A stretch of 38,643 nt of DNA from Amycolatopsis thailandensis (GTDB taxonomy: Bacteria; Actinomycetota; Actinomycetes; Mycobacteriales; Pseudonocardiaceae), in the NCBI RefSeq assembly GCF_002234405.1, contig NZ_NMQT01000106.1, forward strand, positions 1 to 38,643. Direction: 5' to 3'. Below, one piece after another: positions 1 through 7,933 of the stretch. The position numbers and the translations under genes were made by a program. Within the stretch, counting starts at the first letter, position 1. Each line of letters opens with the position of its first letter. The notes under the pieces are model-generated. The model had not been told where the DNA came from and searched no databases. It saw only the letters and a list, made by a program, of their open reading frames with translations.

Positions 1-42
1 CGTGAGTGGTAAGTGACGTTAGAACGTCACTTACCACTCACG
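1..42. terminator. Perfect 20-bp inverted repeat, hairpin at window edge
   Basis: Arms 1-20 and 23-42 are exact reverse complements around a 2-base centre (AG). The first base of the window is already inside the arm, so the repeat may extend further left. No gene is visible to its left, so it most likely closes an upstream gene outside the window. No T-run follows, as is usual for actinobacterial terminators. The same architecture recurs at 31657-31696 and 38412-38473. Confidence 0.6.
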
Positions 43-264
43 ACCACCCCGACCGACGCCTCCCCTGTCGCCCTTCCCTCTCACCTGCCCAATCCCTCAC
101 GAGATCGTTACGCGCTCCCTGTAGCGTTTCGGCCTCGTCGAGCGATGAGTAATTCCCTTGCCGCACAGGCATTCCGCCAAAAGCAGGCGAGTTGCGGACG
201 GCGGTAACGAACCCGGTCCGTCCGCCGACCAACGGGCAGCGGAATGCGGCTGGAGGAATTCGTC
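43..264 (+). promoter_or_regulatory. Leader and presumed promoter region of the plus-strand polysaccharide operon
   Basis: This 222-base non-coding stretch precedes the first gene of the plus-strand operon and should hold its promoter by position. I cannot pick convincing -35/-10 boxes. The only clear element is the ribosome binding site GGAGG at 252-256, nine bases before the ATG at 265. Short reading frames here look like chance. Confidence 0.35.
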
Positions 265-1581
265 ATGAAGATCAGTGTCTTCGGGCTCGGTTACGTCGGT
301 TGCGTGTCGGCTGCGTGCCTTGCCGGGCGCGGGCACGAGGTCGTCGGGGTGGACGTGAACCCGGTGAAGATCGACCTCATTTCCGGCGGCAAGGCGCCGG
401 TGGTCGAGGAGCGTATCGGGGAATTGACCGCGGAGGTGGTCGCGCAGGGCAAGCTGAGAGCCACCACCGACGTCAGACAGGCGATCGCGGACAGCGAAGT
501 CTCCCTGATCTGCGTCGGTACCCCGTCGGCGCCGAACGGCAGCCTGTCGACGGCGTACCTGGAACGTGTCGCCGAGGAGATCGGCGAGGCGCTCAGGGAC
601 AAGGCCGAGCGGCACACCGTCGTCTTCCGCAGCACGATGCTCCCGGGCACCTGCCTGGACCTGCTCGTCCCCATCCTCGAGAAGTCGTCCGGCCTCACCG
701 CCGGCGTCGACTTCGGGGTCGCGGTGAACCCCGAGTTCCTGCGCGAGGGGAGCAGCGTCAAGGACTTCTTCGACCCGCCCAAGACCGTCATCGGCCAGCT
801 CGACGCGGCCAGCGGTGACGTCGTGGCGGCGCTTTACGAAGGGCTTCCCGGCGAGGTCTTCCGGGTCGCGATCCCGGTCGCCGAGATGACGAAGTACGCC
901 GACAACTCCTTCCACGGTCTCAAGATCGGCTTCGCGAACGAGCTCGGCGCCATCTGCCGCGCCCTGGGGCTCGACTCGCACCAGGTGATCGACGTCTTCC
1001 TCGCCGATCGCAAGCTCAACATCAGCCCCGCCTACCTTCGCCCCGGGTTCGCTTTCGGCGGCTCGTGCCTCCCCAAGGATCTGCGTGGCCTGGTCTACGC
1101 CGCGCATCGCGCGGACGTCGCCGTCCCGATCCTTTCGCACGTGCTGCCCTCTAACGACGAACACCTCCAGCGTGCCTTCGATCTGGTCGCGCACACCGGA
1201 AAACGCAAGATCGGGCTGTTCGGCCTGTCCTTCAAGCCCGGCACCGACGACCTCCGTGAGAGCCCGCTCGTCGAGCTCGCGGAGCGGCTGCTCGGCAAGG
1301 GTTACGACCTCCGCATCTACGACGCCAACGTCAGCCTCTCCCGGCTGATGGGCGCGAACCGCGAGTACATCGAGGGCAGGCTCCCTCATCTCGGCCAGCT
1401 GCTGGCCGGTTCCATCGAAGAAGTCGTCGACCACGCCGAGGTCTGCCTCATCGGCAGCGCCGACCCGGAGGTCCTCGCGGCGCTCCCGGCGGGCGGCGGC
1501 CGCACCATCATCGATCTCGTCCGCGTACCGGACGCCGACCGGCGCCGGACTGAAGAGGGATATGTCGGTCTTGCCTGGTAA
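265..1581 (+). CDS. algD: GDP-mannose 6-dehydrogenase (AlgD type)
   Basis: It oxidises GDP-mannose to GDP-mannuronic acid with two rounds of NAD, in the cytoplasm. The 438-residue length fits the roughly 436 residues of Pseudomonas AlgD. The N-terminal Rossmann motif GLGYVG lies at residues 7-12, NPEFLREGS is in the middle, and the catalytic-cysteine motif FGGSCLPKD places the cysteine at residue 268, the number known for Pseudomonas AlgD. The C-terminal part keeps LSFKPGTDDLRESPL. Similarity runs along the whole chain and is closer to AlgD than to UDP-glucose dehydrogenases. An upstream in-frame ATG at 244 exists, but ATG 265 has GGAGG nine bases before it. It heads the operon, and the next gene starts 20 bases inside its end. 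It implies a mannuronate, or a derivative, in the polymer. Confidence 0.9.
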   Translation: MKISVFGLGYVGCVSAACLAGRGHEVVGVDVNPVKIDLISGGKAPVVEERIGELTAEVVAQGKLRATTDVRQAIADSEVSLICVGTPSAPNGSLSTAYLERVAEEIGEALRDKAERHTVVFRSTMLPGTCLDLLVPILEKSSGLTAGVDFGVAVNPEFLREGSSVKDFFDPPKTVIGQLDAASGDVVAALYEGLPGEVFRVAIPVAEMTKYADNSFHGLKIGFANELGAICRALGLDSHQVIDVFLADRKLNISPAYLRPGFAFGGSCLPKDLRGLVYAAHRADVAVPILSHVLPSNDEHLQRAFDLVAHTGKRKIGLFGLSFKPGTDDLRESPLVELAERLLGKGYDLRIYDANVSLSRLMGANREYIEGRLPHLGQLLAGSIEEVVDHAEVCLIGSADPEVLAALPAGGGRTIIDLVRVPDADRRRTEEGYVGLAW

Positions 1582-2758
1582 AGCTCTCATCCTCGTCGAG
1601 AACCTTTCCGTCCCCTTCGATCGCCGCGTCTGGCAGGAGTGTCAGACACTTCGCGACGCCGGCTGGGAAGTCCACGTCATCTGTCCACAAGGGACGAAAC
1701 GGGACACCGAAGCCGAAGTCACCATCGACGGCGTCCACATCCTGCGCTACCCGCTGAAGGCCGCCACCGGCGGTCCGGCCGGGTACGTCCAGGAGTACGG
1801 CTCGGCGCTCTGGCACACGCTCCGGCTGGCCCGCAAGGTCGGCAAGGGCGGAAAAGTCGACGTCGTGCACGCCTGCAACCCGCCGGACATGCTGTTCCTC
1901 GTCGCGCTGTACCTCAAGCGCCAGGGCGCGAAGTTCATCTTCGACCAGCACGACCTCTGCCCCGAGCTGTACCTCTCGCGCTTCGACCGCGGCGAGGACC
2001 TCCTCTACCGCGCGGTCTGCGCGCTGGAGCGCCGCACCTACAAGACGGCCGACGTCGTCATCGCGACCAACGAGAGCTACAAGGACGTCGCCGTGAAGCG
2101 CGGCGGCAAGTCGCCGGACGACGTCTTCGTCGTGCGCAGCGCGCCCGTGGTCGAGCGGTTCCACCAGGTCGAGGCCGAGCCCGAGCTGAAGAAGGGCAAG
2201 CCGCACCTGCTGGCGTACCTCGGTGTGATGGGACCGCAGGACGGCGTCGACTACGCCTTGCGCGCGCTCGCTTCGCTGCGTGACGAGGTCGGCCGCACCG
2301 ACTGGCACGCCGTGTTCATCGGCTCGGGTGACGCCTTCGACGCCATGGTCGCGTTGACCAAGGAACTGAAACTCGACGACCAGGTCGACTTCACCGGCCG
2401 CGTCTCCGACGCCGACCTGCTGCGCTACCTGTCCTCGGCCGACGTCTGCCTTTCGCCGGACCCCCTGAACCCGCTCAACAACGTGTCGACCATGAACAAG
2501 GTCATGGAGTACATGGCGATGGGCCGCCCGATCGTCTCCTTCGAGCTGCGGGAGGCCCGGGTCTCGGCCGGGGAGGCCGCGCTGTACGCGCCGGCGAACG
2601 ACGAGCCGGAGTTCGCGAAGCTGATCGCGCATCTGCTCGACTCGCCGGAGGACCGGGCGAAGATGGGTGAGCTGGGCCGGGAGCGCGTCGCCGGTCCGCT
2701 CTCCTGGGAGAACTCCCAGAAAGCCCTGCTCGCGGCCTACGCGGCCGCCGTCCGTTGA
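1562..2758 (+). CDS. Family 4 glycosyltransferase (GT-B fold)
   Basis: A 398-residue retaining sugar transferase, expected on the cytoplasmic face, adding a sugar to the lipid-linked repeat unit. The N-terminus carries ENLSVPFDRRVWQECQTL, typical of GT4 enzymes such as WbuB relatives. FDQHDLCPELYLSRF follows, and the donor-binding half includes YLGVMGPQDGVDYAL and MNKVMEYMAMGRPIVSFEL. Start ATG 1562 follows GAAGAGGGA. The gene overlaps algD by 20 bases in another frame, so the two are probably translationally coupled. Donor and acceptor cannot be read from sequence; GDP-mannuronate is a reasonable guess because of the coupling. One copy of the 13-bp GTCC-ACAAG-GGAC word lies inside it at 1683. 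Confidence 0.85.
   Translation: MSVLPGKALILVENLSVPFDRRVWQECQTLRDAGWEVHVICPQGTKRDTEAEVTIDGVHILRYPLKAATGGPAGYVQEYGSALWHTLRLARKVGKGGKVDVVHACNPPDMLFLVALYLKRQGAKFIFDQHDLCPELYLSRFDRGEDLLYRAVCALERRTYKTADVVIATNESYKDVAVKRGGKSPDDVFVVRSAPVVERFHQVEAEPELKKGKPHLLAYLGVMGPQDGVDYALRALASLRDEVGRTDWHAVFIGSGDAFDAMVALTKELKLDDQVDFTGRVSDADLLRYLSSADVCLSPDPLNPLNNVSTMNKVMEYMAMGRPIVSFELREARVSAGEAALYAPANDEPEFAKLIAHLLDSPEDRAKMGELGRERVAGPLSWENSQKALLAAYAAAVR
1683..1695 (-). repeat. 13-bp word GTCC-CTTGT-GGAC (minus orientation)
   Basis: Exact match to the recurring word GTCC-NTTGT-GGAC, inside the first GT4 gene. It is read there as a run of otherwise disfavoured codons (CCA CAA GGG). Confidence 0.6.
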
Positions 2759-2777
2759 TCGACTTCCCGATCGCGTT

Positions 2778-2805
2778 TTGAACAAGACTCGCGCAAACCT
2801 GTAAC
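2778..2805 (+). promoter_or_regulatory. Possible internal promoter ahead of the Wzz-like genes
   Basis: TTGAAC at 2778 and TGTAAC at 2800 are 16 bases apart, in a 112-base gap between the glycosyltransferase and the first Wzz-like gene. This is the only sizeable gap in the plus operon. The boxes match the primary-sigma consensus only partly, so this is a candidate, not a firm call. Confidence 0.25.
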
Positions 2806-2870
2806 CAACATCGCGGTCGCTCCGACGGGATTGATGCTGCACCCGCACGCACCGATGGGAGATCCCGGCT

Positions 2871-4178
2871 TTGACTGACGACACGGTGCGCCTGTCCATG
2901 ATCGGACAGGTTCTGCGCGGGCGATGGCGGACCCTGGTGGCCCTCGCCCTCCTCGGCGCCTTGATCGGCGCGGGATCGTCGGTGATCCTTTCTCCCGGCT
3001 ACCGCACGTCGTCCAGCGTGCTGCTGCAAGGCCCGCGCGAGGCGGACGAACTGCTCACCCAGGCCGCGGTGGCGACCAGTTCGGTCGTGCTCGACCGGGC
3101 CGCCGCCGGGCTCGGTGACGGAGAGACCGGCGCGGACCTGCGAGACAGGGTGTCCACGACGGTCGCACAGGGCAATGTCATCACCATCGGTGTCACCGGC
3201 GACACCGCCGAACAGACGCAGCGGCTGGCCGACCAGGTCGCGAGCGAGTTCGTGAAGTACTCGACGCAGATCATCGCCGGCTCCGGCGACGCCGCGGTGC
3301 AGCTGGCGCAGGAGCGCCGCGAGACGCTGCGGCAGCAGGTCGCGCAGACGAACCAGCGGATCAGCGAACTCTCCACGAAGGTCAACGAAGGCAAGACGAC
3401 CGTGGAGAGCGTCCAGCTCCGCACCGAACTGCAGGGCCTGCGCACGTCGATCGAGTCGGCCATGTCCACCCTGAACGCGGCCGACACCGCCAGCGGGCTC
3501 GGCAACATGGTCGTGCTCGGCTCGGCCGAGCTGCCGTCCTCGCCCGCGGCGCCCACGCTGCCGCAGCTGGCGCTGGGCGGCGCGCTGCTGTTCTTCATCG
3601 TCGGCCTGTTCGGGCACCTCTTCACCGCCCGCACCGACAGGCGGCTGAAGGACGAGGAGGAGATCGCCGCGGCGGTCGGCGGTCCGGTGCTGGCCACCTT
3701 CGACGCCGTCGAAGAACACCCCGCCGCGAAGACCTTGCGCGCCAAGCTCCTCCGCGACGACAGGCCGTGGAACACCCCGCGGGTCGACGTCTTCGCCGAC
3801 GAGATCGACGTCGACGTCCACTACCGGCGGCTGGTCTCCCGGCTGCCGAACCGGCGGCTGCTCGTCGTGGCCGCCGAAGACGACCACGCCGGGCAGGTGG
3901 CCGCCGAGCGGCTCGCCGCTCTCGCCGACCGGTGGCTCACCGTGGCGACGGTTTCCCCGGTGCGGCCGATCATCGAAGAAAGCGACGCGGAAGGGATCCT
4001 CGTCGTGGCCGGCCTCGGTTCCCGGTCCGCCTGGGAGCTGGTCGGGATCGCCGAAGCCATCGCCGACGCCGGGCTCGCCGTGGTGGGCACCGTGCTGATC
4101 CGCCCGGTCCGGCCGACCCGCACCCGCTCCGGCGCCACCACCCCCACCGACCACGAAGCACTGGCAGGTACCGCGTGA
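2871..4178 (+). CDS. Wzz-like polysaccharide co-polymerase with a degenerate C-terminal domain
   Basis: A 435-residue inner-membrane protein expected to set chain length during Wzy polymerisation. A first membrane segment lies at about residues 21-42, then an extracytoplasmic region with a likely coiled coil (about 140-200, rich in E, Q and R), then a second membrane segment at about 229-251. The cytoplasmic C-terminal part resembles the position of a BY-kinase domain, but I see no Walker A (GxxxxGKS/T), no Walker B and no tyrosine cluster. It is either a pseudo-kinase or a different fold. Start is TTG 2871 after GGGAGA; no better start is in frame. It ends in a 4-base GTGA overlap with the next, related gene. 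Confidence 0.75.
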   Translation: MTDDTVRLSMIGQVLRGRWRTLVALALLGALIGAGSSVILSPGYRTSSSVLLQGPREADELLTQAAVATSSVVLDRAAAGLGDGETGADLRDRVSTTVAQGNVITIGVTGDTAEQTQRLADQVASEFVKYSTQIIAGSGDAAVQLAQERRETLRQQVAQTNQRISELSTKVNEGKTTVESVQLRTELQGLRTSIESAMSTLNAADTASGLGNMVVLGSAELPSSPAAPTLPQLALGGALLFFIVGLFGHLFTARTDRRLKDEEEIAAAVGGPVLATFDAVEEHPAAKTLRAKLLRDDRPWNTPRVDVFADEIDVDVHYRRLVSRLPNRRLLVVAAEDDHAGQVAAERLAALADRWLTVATVSPVRPIIEESDAEGILVVAGLGSRSAWELVGIAEAIADAGLAVVGTVLIRPVRPTRTRSGATTPTDHEALAGTA

Positions 4179-5956
4179 CCAGCGCAGAGAAGACCAAATC
4201 CGAACCGCTCATCGACCTCCAGCGGCTGGTCGTCTCGATCCGGAGACGGCGCCGCCTGTGGACGGCCACCGCCCTGCTCGGGCTGATCGCCGGCGGGCTC
4301 ATCGCGATGCTCCTGCCGTCGCCGCCCACCGCGGTGGCGCAGATCCTGGTCATCCACCCCGACGACTCGCCGACCGACAGCGGAACGCTGATGCGGACCG
4401 ACGTCGCCGTGCTCAAGACCACGAAGACCGCCGGCGAGGCGCTCAAGAAACTGAACAGCACCCAGCCGCCCGAGGAGTTCCTCAAGGACTACGACGGGCT
4501 CGGGCTGACCAACAACGTCCTCCAGCTGACGGTCAAGGGCAAGACCAAGGAGGAGGCGCTGGCCCGCGCGCAGGCGATCTCCGACGCTTTCATCGCCGAG
4601 TACATCGGCCGCAACCAGGCGGCCGCGGCGGCGCAGCAGAAGGCCCTGCTCGACCAGCGCAACCAGGCCCAGAACGAGCTCACCCCGATCGAAGCGTCGA
4701 TCGTCACCGAAGAGGCCAAAGGCCGCAACGCCAACCCGGCCCAGCTGGAACGGCTGTACTCGCGCCGGGCGGAGCTGACCTCCAAGATCTCCGACTACGA
4801 CGGCCGCGCGCAGGAAGCGGGCATCGGCACGCCGAAGGTCGCCGCCGGGACGCAGATCGTGGACGCGCCGCGGATCCTGCCGCGGTCGCTGCTCAAGACC
4901 CTCGGCACCGACATGGGGATCGGCCTCGCGCTGGGGTTGTTCGCCGGACTCGGGCTCGCGGCCATCACGAGCGTGGTGAAGGACCGGCCGGTGCTTCGCC
5001 GGGAGATCTCGCGGCACCTCGGCGCCTCCGTGATCGCGCAGCTGCCCAAACCGCCGCGGTTCCTGCGGCGTTCGCGGGCGGCGACCCGGCGGCAGCGGGT
5101 CGCGGCGACCCTGGTCCGCGCCGTCTCCCAGGAGGGCGGTTCGGTGTCGCTGCTCGACCTCGGCGCCCGTCAGGTCACCGCCGAGCTCGCCGTCGATATG
5201 GCGCGCGAACTGGCCGGGAAGGGGCCGGTCTCGCTCGTCGACGACCTGCCGAAGGCGAACCTCCGCCAGCTGGCGGGTGACGCCCCGATCCAGGTCCTGG
5301 ACTGCGTGGACGCGCCGGTGGAGCGCAAGGAACGCCGTATCGGCGTCGGCTCGATCGAACCCGGCACGGCGTGGACCGACCTCGAATTCCTCGGTGAGGA
5401 GACGATCCTCGTCGTCCGCACCGCGCACGCGAACACCGAATGGCTGCACACCGTCGCCCGTCAGCTGGCGGACCGGCGCATCCCGATCATCGGGGTCGTC
5501 CTGGTGGACCCGGATCCGCGTGACCACACTGACGGGACGCTGTGGGACGGACTGCACACCGCGTTGCGCGGACGCGCCGGTGCCGTTGCGGAACCGGTGC
5601 CCGTGCCCGCGCTGCCGGTGGCGCCCGCCCGCCCGGTGGCGCCCGCCCGGGTGGCGGTGCCGGAGCGCAAGGTCCTGCCCGAGCGCCAGATCGCCGCCGA
5701 GCGGCGTCCGAGGCCCGCGCCGAAGCCCGTCGAGATGTTCCCCGAGGAAACCCCGGTGCGGCGGCTTTCGACGGTGGCGCCGGTCGAGACGGACGCCGAG
5801 CGCACCGTCGAGCGGGTCCTGGAGCCGCCGAGGGAGAAGAAGGCCCCGCGACGCCGTCCGCCGACGCCGTACAAGCGGCCCGAGGACCACGACAACGCGG
5901 ACCAGCCGACCAAACGATTCTCGCCTGTGTCACCGGATAACGCCGAAGCCTTATAA
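4175..5956 (+). CDS. Second Wzz-like protein with a long proline/arginine-rich tail
   Basis: 593 residues from GTG 4175, which overlaps the stop of the preceding gene. The frame is open far upstream, but homology to Wzz proteins begins here. A basic stretch (SIRRRRRLW) precedes membrane segment 1 (about 28-48), then a periplasm-side region with a helical, coiled-coil-like part (about 140-215), then membrane segment 2 (about 245-268). The cytoplasmic part (about 300-455) has alternating beta/alpha character but no Walker motif. The last 140 residues are low-complexity, rich in P, R, A and E, and probably disordered, ending in a charged segment. With its neighbour it could form a hetero-oligomeric co-polymerase. 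No kinase domain was found for either. Confidence 0.7.
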   Translation: MTSAEKTKSEPLIDLQRLVVSIRRRRRLWTATALLGLIAGGLIAMLLPSPPTAVAQILVIHPDDSPTDSGTLMRTDVAVLKTTKTAGEALKKLNSTQPPEEFLKDYDGLGLTNNVLQLTVKGKTKEEALARAQAISDAFIAEYIGRNQAAAAAQQKALLDQRNQAQNELTPIEASIVTEEAKGRNANPAQLERLYSRRAELTSKISDYDGRAQEAGIGTPKVAAGTQIVDAPRILPRSLLKTLGTDMGIGLALGLFAGLGLAAITSVVKDRPVLRREISRHLGASVIAQLPKPPRFLRRSRAATRRQRVAATLVRAVSQEGGSVSLLDLGARQVTAELAVDMARELAGKGPVSLVDDLPKANLRQLAGDAPIQVLDCVDAPVERKERRIGVGSIEPGTAWTDLEFLGEETILVVRTAHANTEWLHTVARQLADRRIPIIGVVLVDPDPRDHTDGTLWDGLHTALRGRAGAVAEPVPVPALPVAPARPVAPARVAVPERKVLPERQIAAERRPRPAPKPVEMFPEETPVRRLSTVAPVETDAERTVERVLEPPREKKAPRRRPPTPYKRPEDHDNADQPTKRFSPVSPDNAEAL

Positions 5957-5971
5957 GGGGAGAGAAAGCAG

Positions 5972-7918
5972 ATGTGCGGCATCGCAGGGGCCTACTTCTG
6001 GCCGGACGGGGGACCGCTCACCGATCGGCTCACGAAGATCCTCGCCCATCGCGGACCCGACGGTTCCGGCCGGTACGACCACCGGGCCGGTGAGGGTGAA
6101 GTCCACTTAGGACACCGTCGGCTGTCGATCGTCGACCTGACCGAGACCGGCGCGCAGCCGATGGTCAAGGACGGGCTCGCGCTGACCTACAACGGTGAGC
6201 TGTACAACTCGCCGGAACTGCGGAAGGAACTCGAAGACGGCGGCGTCCGGTTCCGGGGGACGTCCGACACCGAGGTGGTCCTGGAGGCCTGGCGCAAGTG
6301 GGGCACCGAGGGCCTGCACCGGCTGCGCGGCATGTTCGCGTTCGGTGTCTTCGACGAGCGCAGCGGAGCGTTGACGCTGGTCCGCGACCAGCTGGGCATC
6401 AAACCGCTCTTCCTGGTGCGCCGCGGCAAGGGCGTCGCGTTCGCGTCCGAGCTCAAGGCGCTGGCCACGGAACTGGGCGGCTCGCTGACCGTCGACGACA
6501 CCGCGCTCGTCGCGTCCCTGCTCTACTACTGGGTCCCGGACGGCCGGTGCGCGTTCACCGAGGCCGAGAAACTCCCGCCGGGCAGCTGGGCGCGGTTCCG
6601 CCCGAACGGTGACGTCGAGCGCGGCACCTTCTGGTCGCTGCGCCAGGTCGCCGAGGAAGGCGCCGCCATGGGGGGTGGGTACCTCGGAGAGGGGGGCGGG
6701 AAAAACACCGAGGGCGAGTTCGACCTCAATGCCGTCATCGAGGACTCCACGCGCAAGCACTTGATGGCCGACGTGCCGGTCGCGACGTTCCTCTCCGGCG
6801 GGCTCGACTCGAGCTACCTGACCGCGCTCGCGGCGCGCGAGCAGCCGGGGATCTCCGCGTACACCATCGGTTTCCGGGCCGAGGACGCGAAGTTCGAGGC
6901 GATGCCGGACGACCTGATGTACGCGAAGAAGGTCGCCGCGAAGTTCGGTGTCGACCTGCACGAGATCGAGATCGCGCCGCAGGTGCTCGACCTGCTGCCG
7001 AGGATGACATATCACCTCGACGAGCCGATCGGCGATCCGGCGGCGATCAACAGCTACCTGATCTGCACCGCCGCGCGCGAGGCCGGCGTCAAGGTGATGC
7101 TTTCGGGGATGGGCGCGGACGAGCTGTTCGCCGGGTACCGCAAGCACCTCGCGAACAAGATCGCCGTGCAGTACCAGCGGGTGCCCGGTCTCGTCCGCCG
7201 TCCGGTCGAGTCCCTTGTGGACAGACTGCCGGTGGCGACGTCGAAGCGCGGGTTCCGGTCGGTCCGGTTCGCCAAGCGGTTCCTCTCGTTCGCGGAACTG
7301 CCGGAGGAGACCGCGTTCCGGCGCAGCTACACGATGTACGACCAGGCCGAACTCGCCGGGCTGCTGAACCCGGACCTCGCGGGCGCCGTCGACGACGTCA
7401 TCACCGAGCACGCGGACACCTATCACGACAACACGTTGTCCGACTTCGTGAACCGCATGTGCCTCGCCGATTCCCGGCTCTTCCTGCCGGGGCTCAACCT
7501 CGCCTACACCGACCGGTCCAGCATGGCGGCGTCGACCGAGGTGCGGACGCCGTTCGTCGACATCGAGGTCGTGAAGGCCGCGTTCCGGATCCCCGGTGAC
7601 AAGAAGATCGTGAAGCGCCAAGGGAAGATGGCGCTGAAGGAAGCGGCGCTGTCGATCCTCCCCGCCGAGATCGTGCACCGGCCGAAGGGCCTGTTCAGCG
7701 CGCCGCTGCGGGCCTGGATGAGCCGCGACCTCGCGCCACTGGTGCGCGAGGTGACGAACGAAGGTGAATTGGTGAAGGCCGGGTTCCTCCGCCGTGAGGC
7801 CCTGCGGAAGCTCGTCGACGAAGACGCGTCCGGGCAGCAGGACCGGTCCAAGCACCTCTGGCACATCTTGACCCTCGAGTACTGGTACCGCGGCGCCGTC
7901 GCGGCCCGGACCACCTGA
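5972..7918 (+). CDS. asnB: Asparagine synthase (glutamine-hydrolysing) family amidotransferase
   Basis: A 648-residue two-domain enzyme. Met1-Cys2 (MCGIAGAY) gives the class II glutaminase nucleophile, followed by HRGPDGSG and GHRRLSIVDL. The ATP-pyrophosphatase motif SGGLDSS is at residues 275-281. Between the domains, around residue 235, is an unusual glycine-rich insert (MGGGYLGEGGG). Start ATG 5972 follows a good AGGGGAGA site. Inside a polysaccharide operon with AlgD, such enzymes are known (for example WbpS-type) to amidate uronic acid carboxyls. I infer that a mannuronate or other uronate is turned into its amide; a plain asparagine synthetase cannot be excluded. A GTCC-CTTGT-GGAC word lies at 7210. 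Confidence 0.85.
   Translation: MCGIAGAYFWPDGGPLTDRLTKILAHRGPDGSGRYDHRAGEGEVHLGHRRLSIVDLTETGAQPMVKDGLALTYNGELYNSPELRKELEDGGVRFRGTSDTEVVLEAWRKWGTEGLHRLRGMFAFGVFDERSGALTLVRDQLGIKPLFLVRRGKGVAFASELKALATELGGSLTVDDTALVASLLYYWVPDGRCAFTEAEKLPPGSWARFRPNGDVERGTFWSLRQVAEEGAAMGGGYLGEGGGKNTEGEFDLNAVIEDSTRKHLMADVPVATFLSGGLDSSYLTALAAREQPGISAYTIGFRAEDAKFEAMPDDLMYAKKVAAKFGVDLHEIEIAPQVLDLLPRMTYHLDEPIGDPAAINSYLICTAAREAGVKVMLSGMGADELFAGYRKHLANKIAVQYQRVPGLVRRPVESLVDRLPVATSKRGFRSVRFAKRFLSFAELPEETAFRRSYTMYDQAELAGLLNPDLAGAVDDVITEHADTYHDNTLSDFVNRMCLADSRLFLPGLNLAYTDRSSMAASTEVRTPFVDIEVVKAAFRIPGDKKIVKRQGKMALKEAALSILPAEIVHRPKGLFSAPLRAWMSRDLAPLVREVTNEGELVKAGFLRREALRKLVDEDASGQQDRSKHLWHILTLEYWYRGAVAARTT
7210..7222 (+). repeat. 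13-bp word GTCC-CTTGT-GGAC
   Basis: Exact match inside the asparagine-synthase-like gene. It encodes S-L-V-D with the rare leucine codon CTT. Confidence 0.6.
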
Positions 7919-7933
7919 TCGCTGAGGAGCGAC

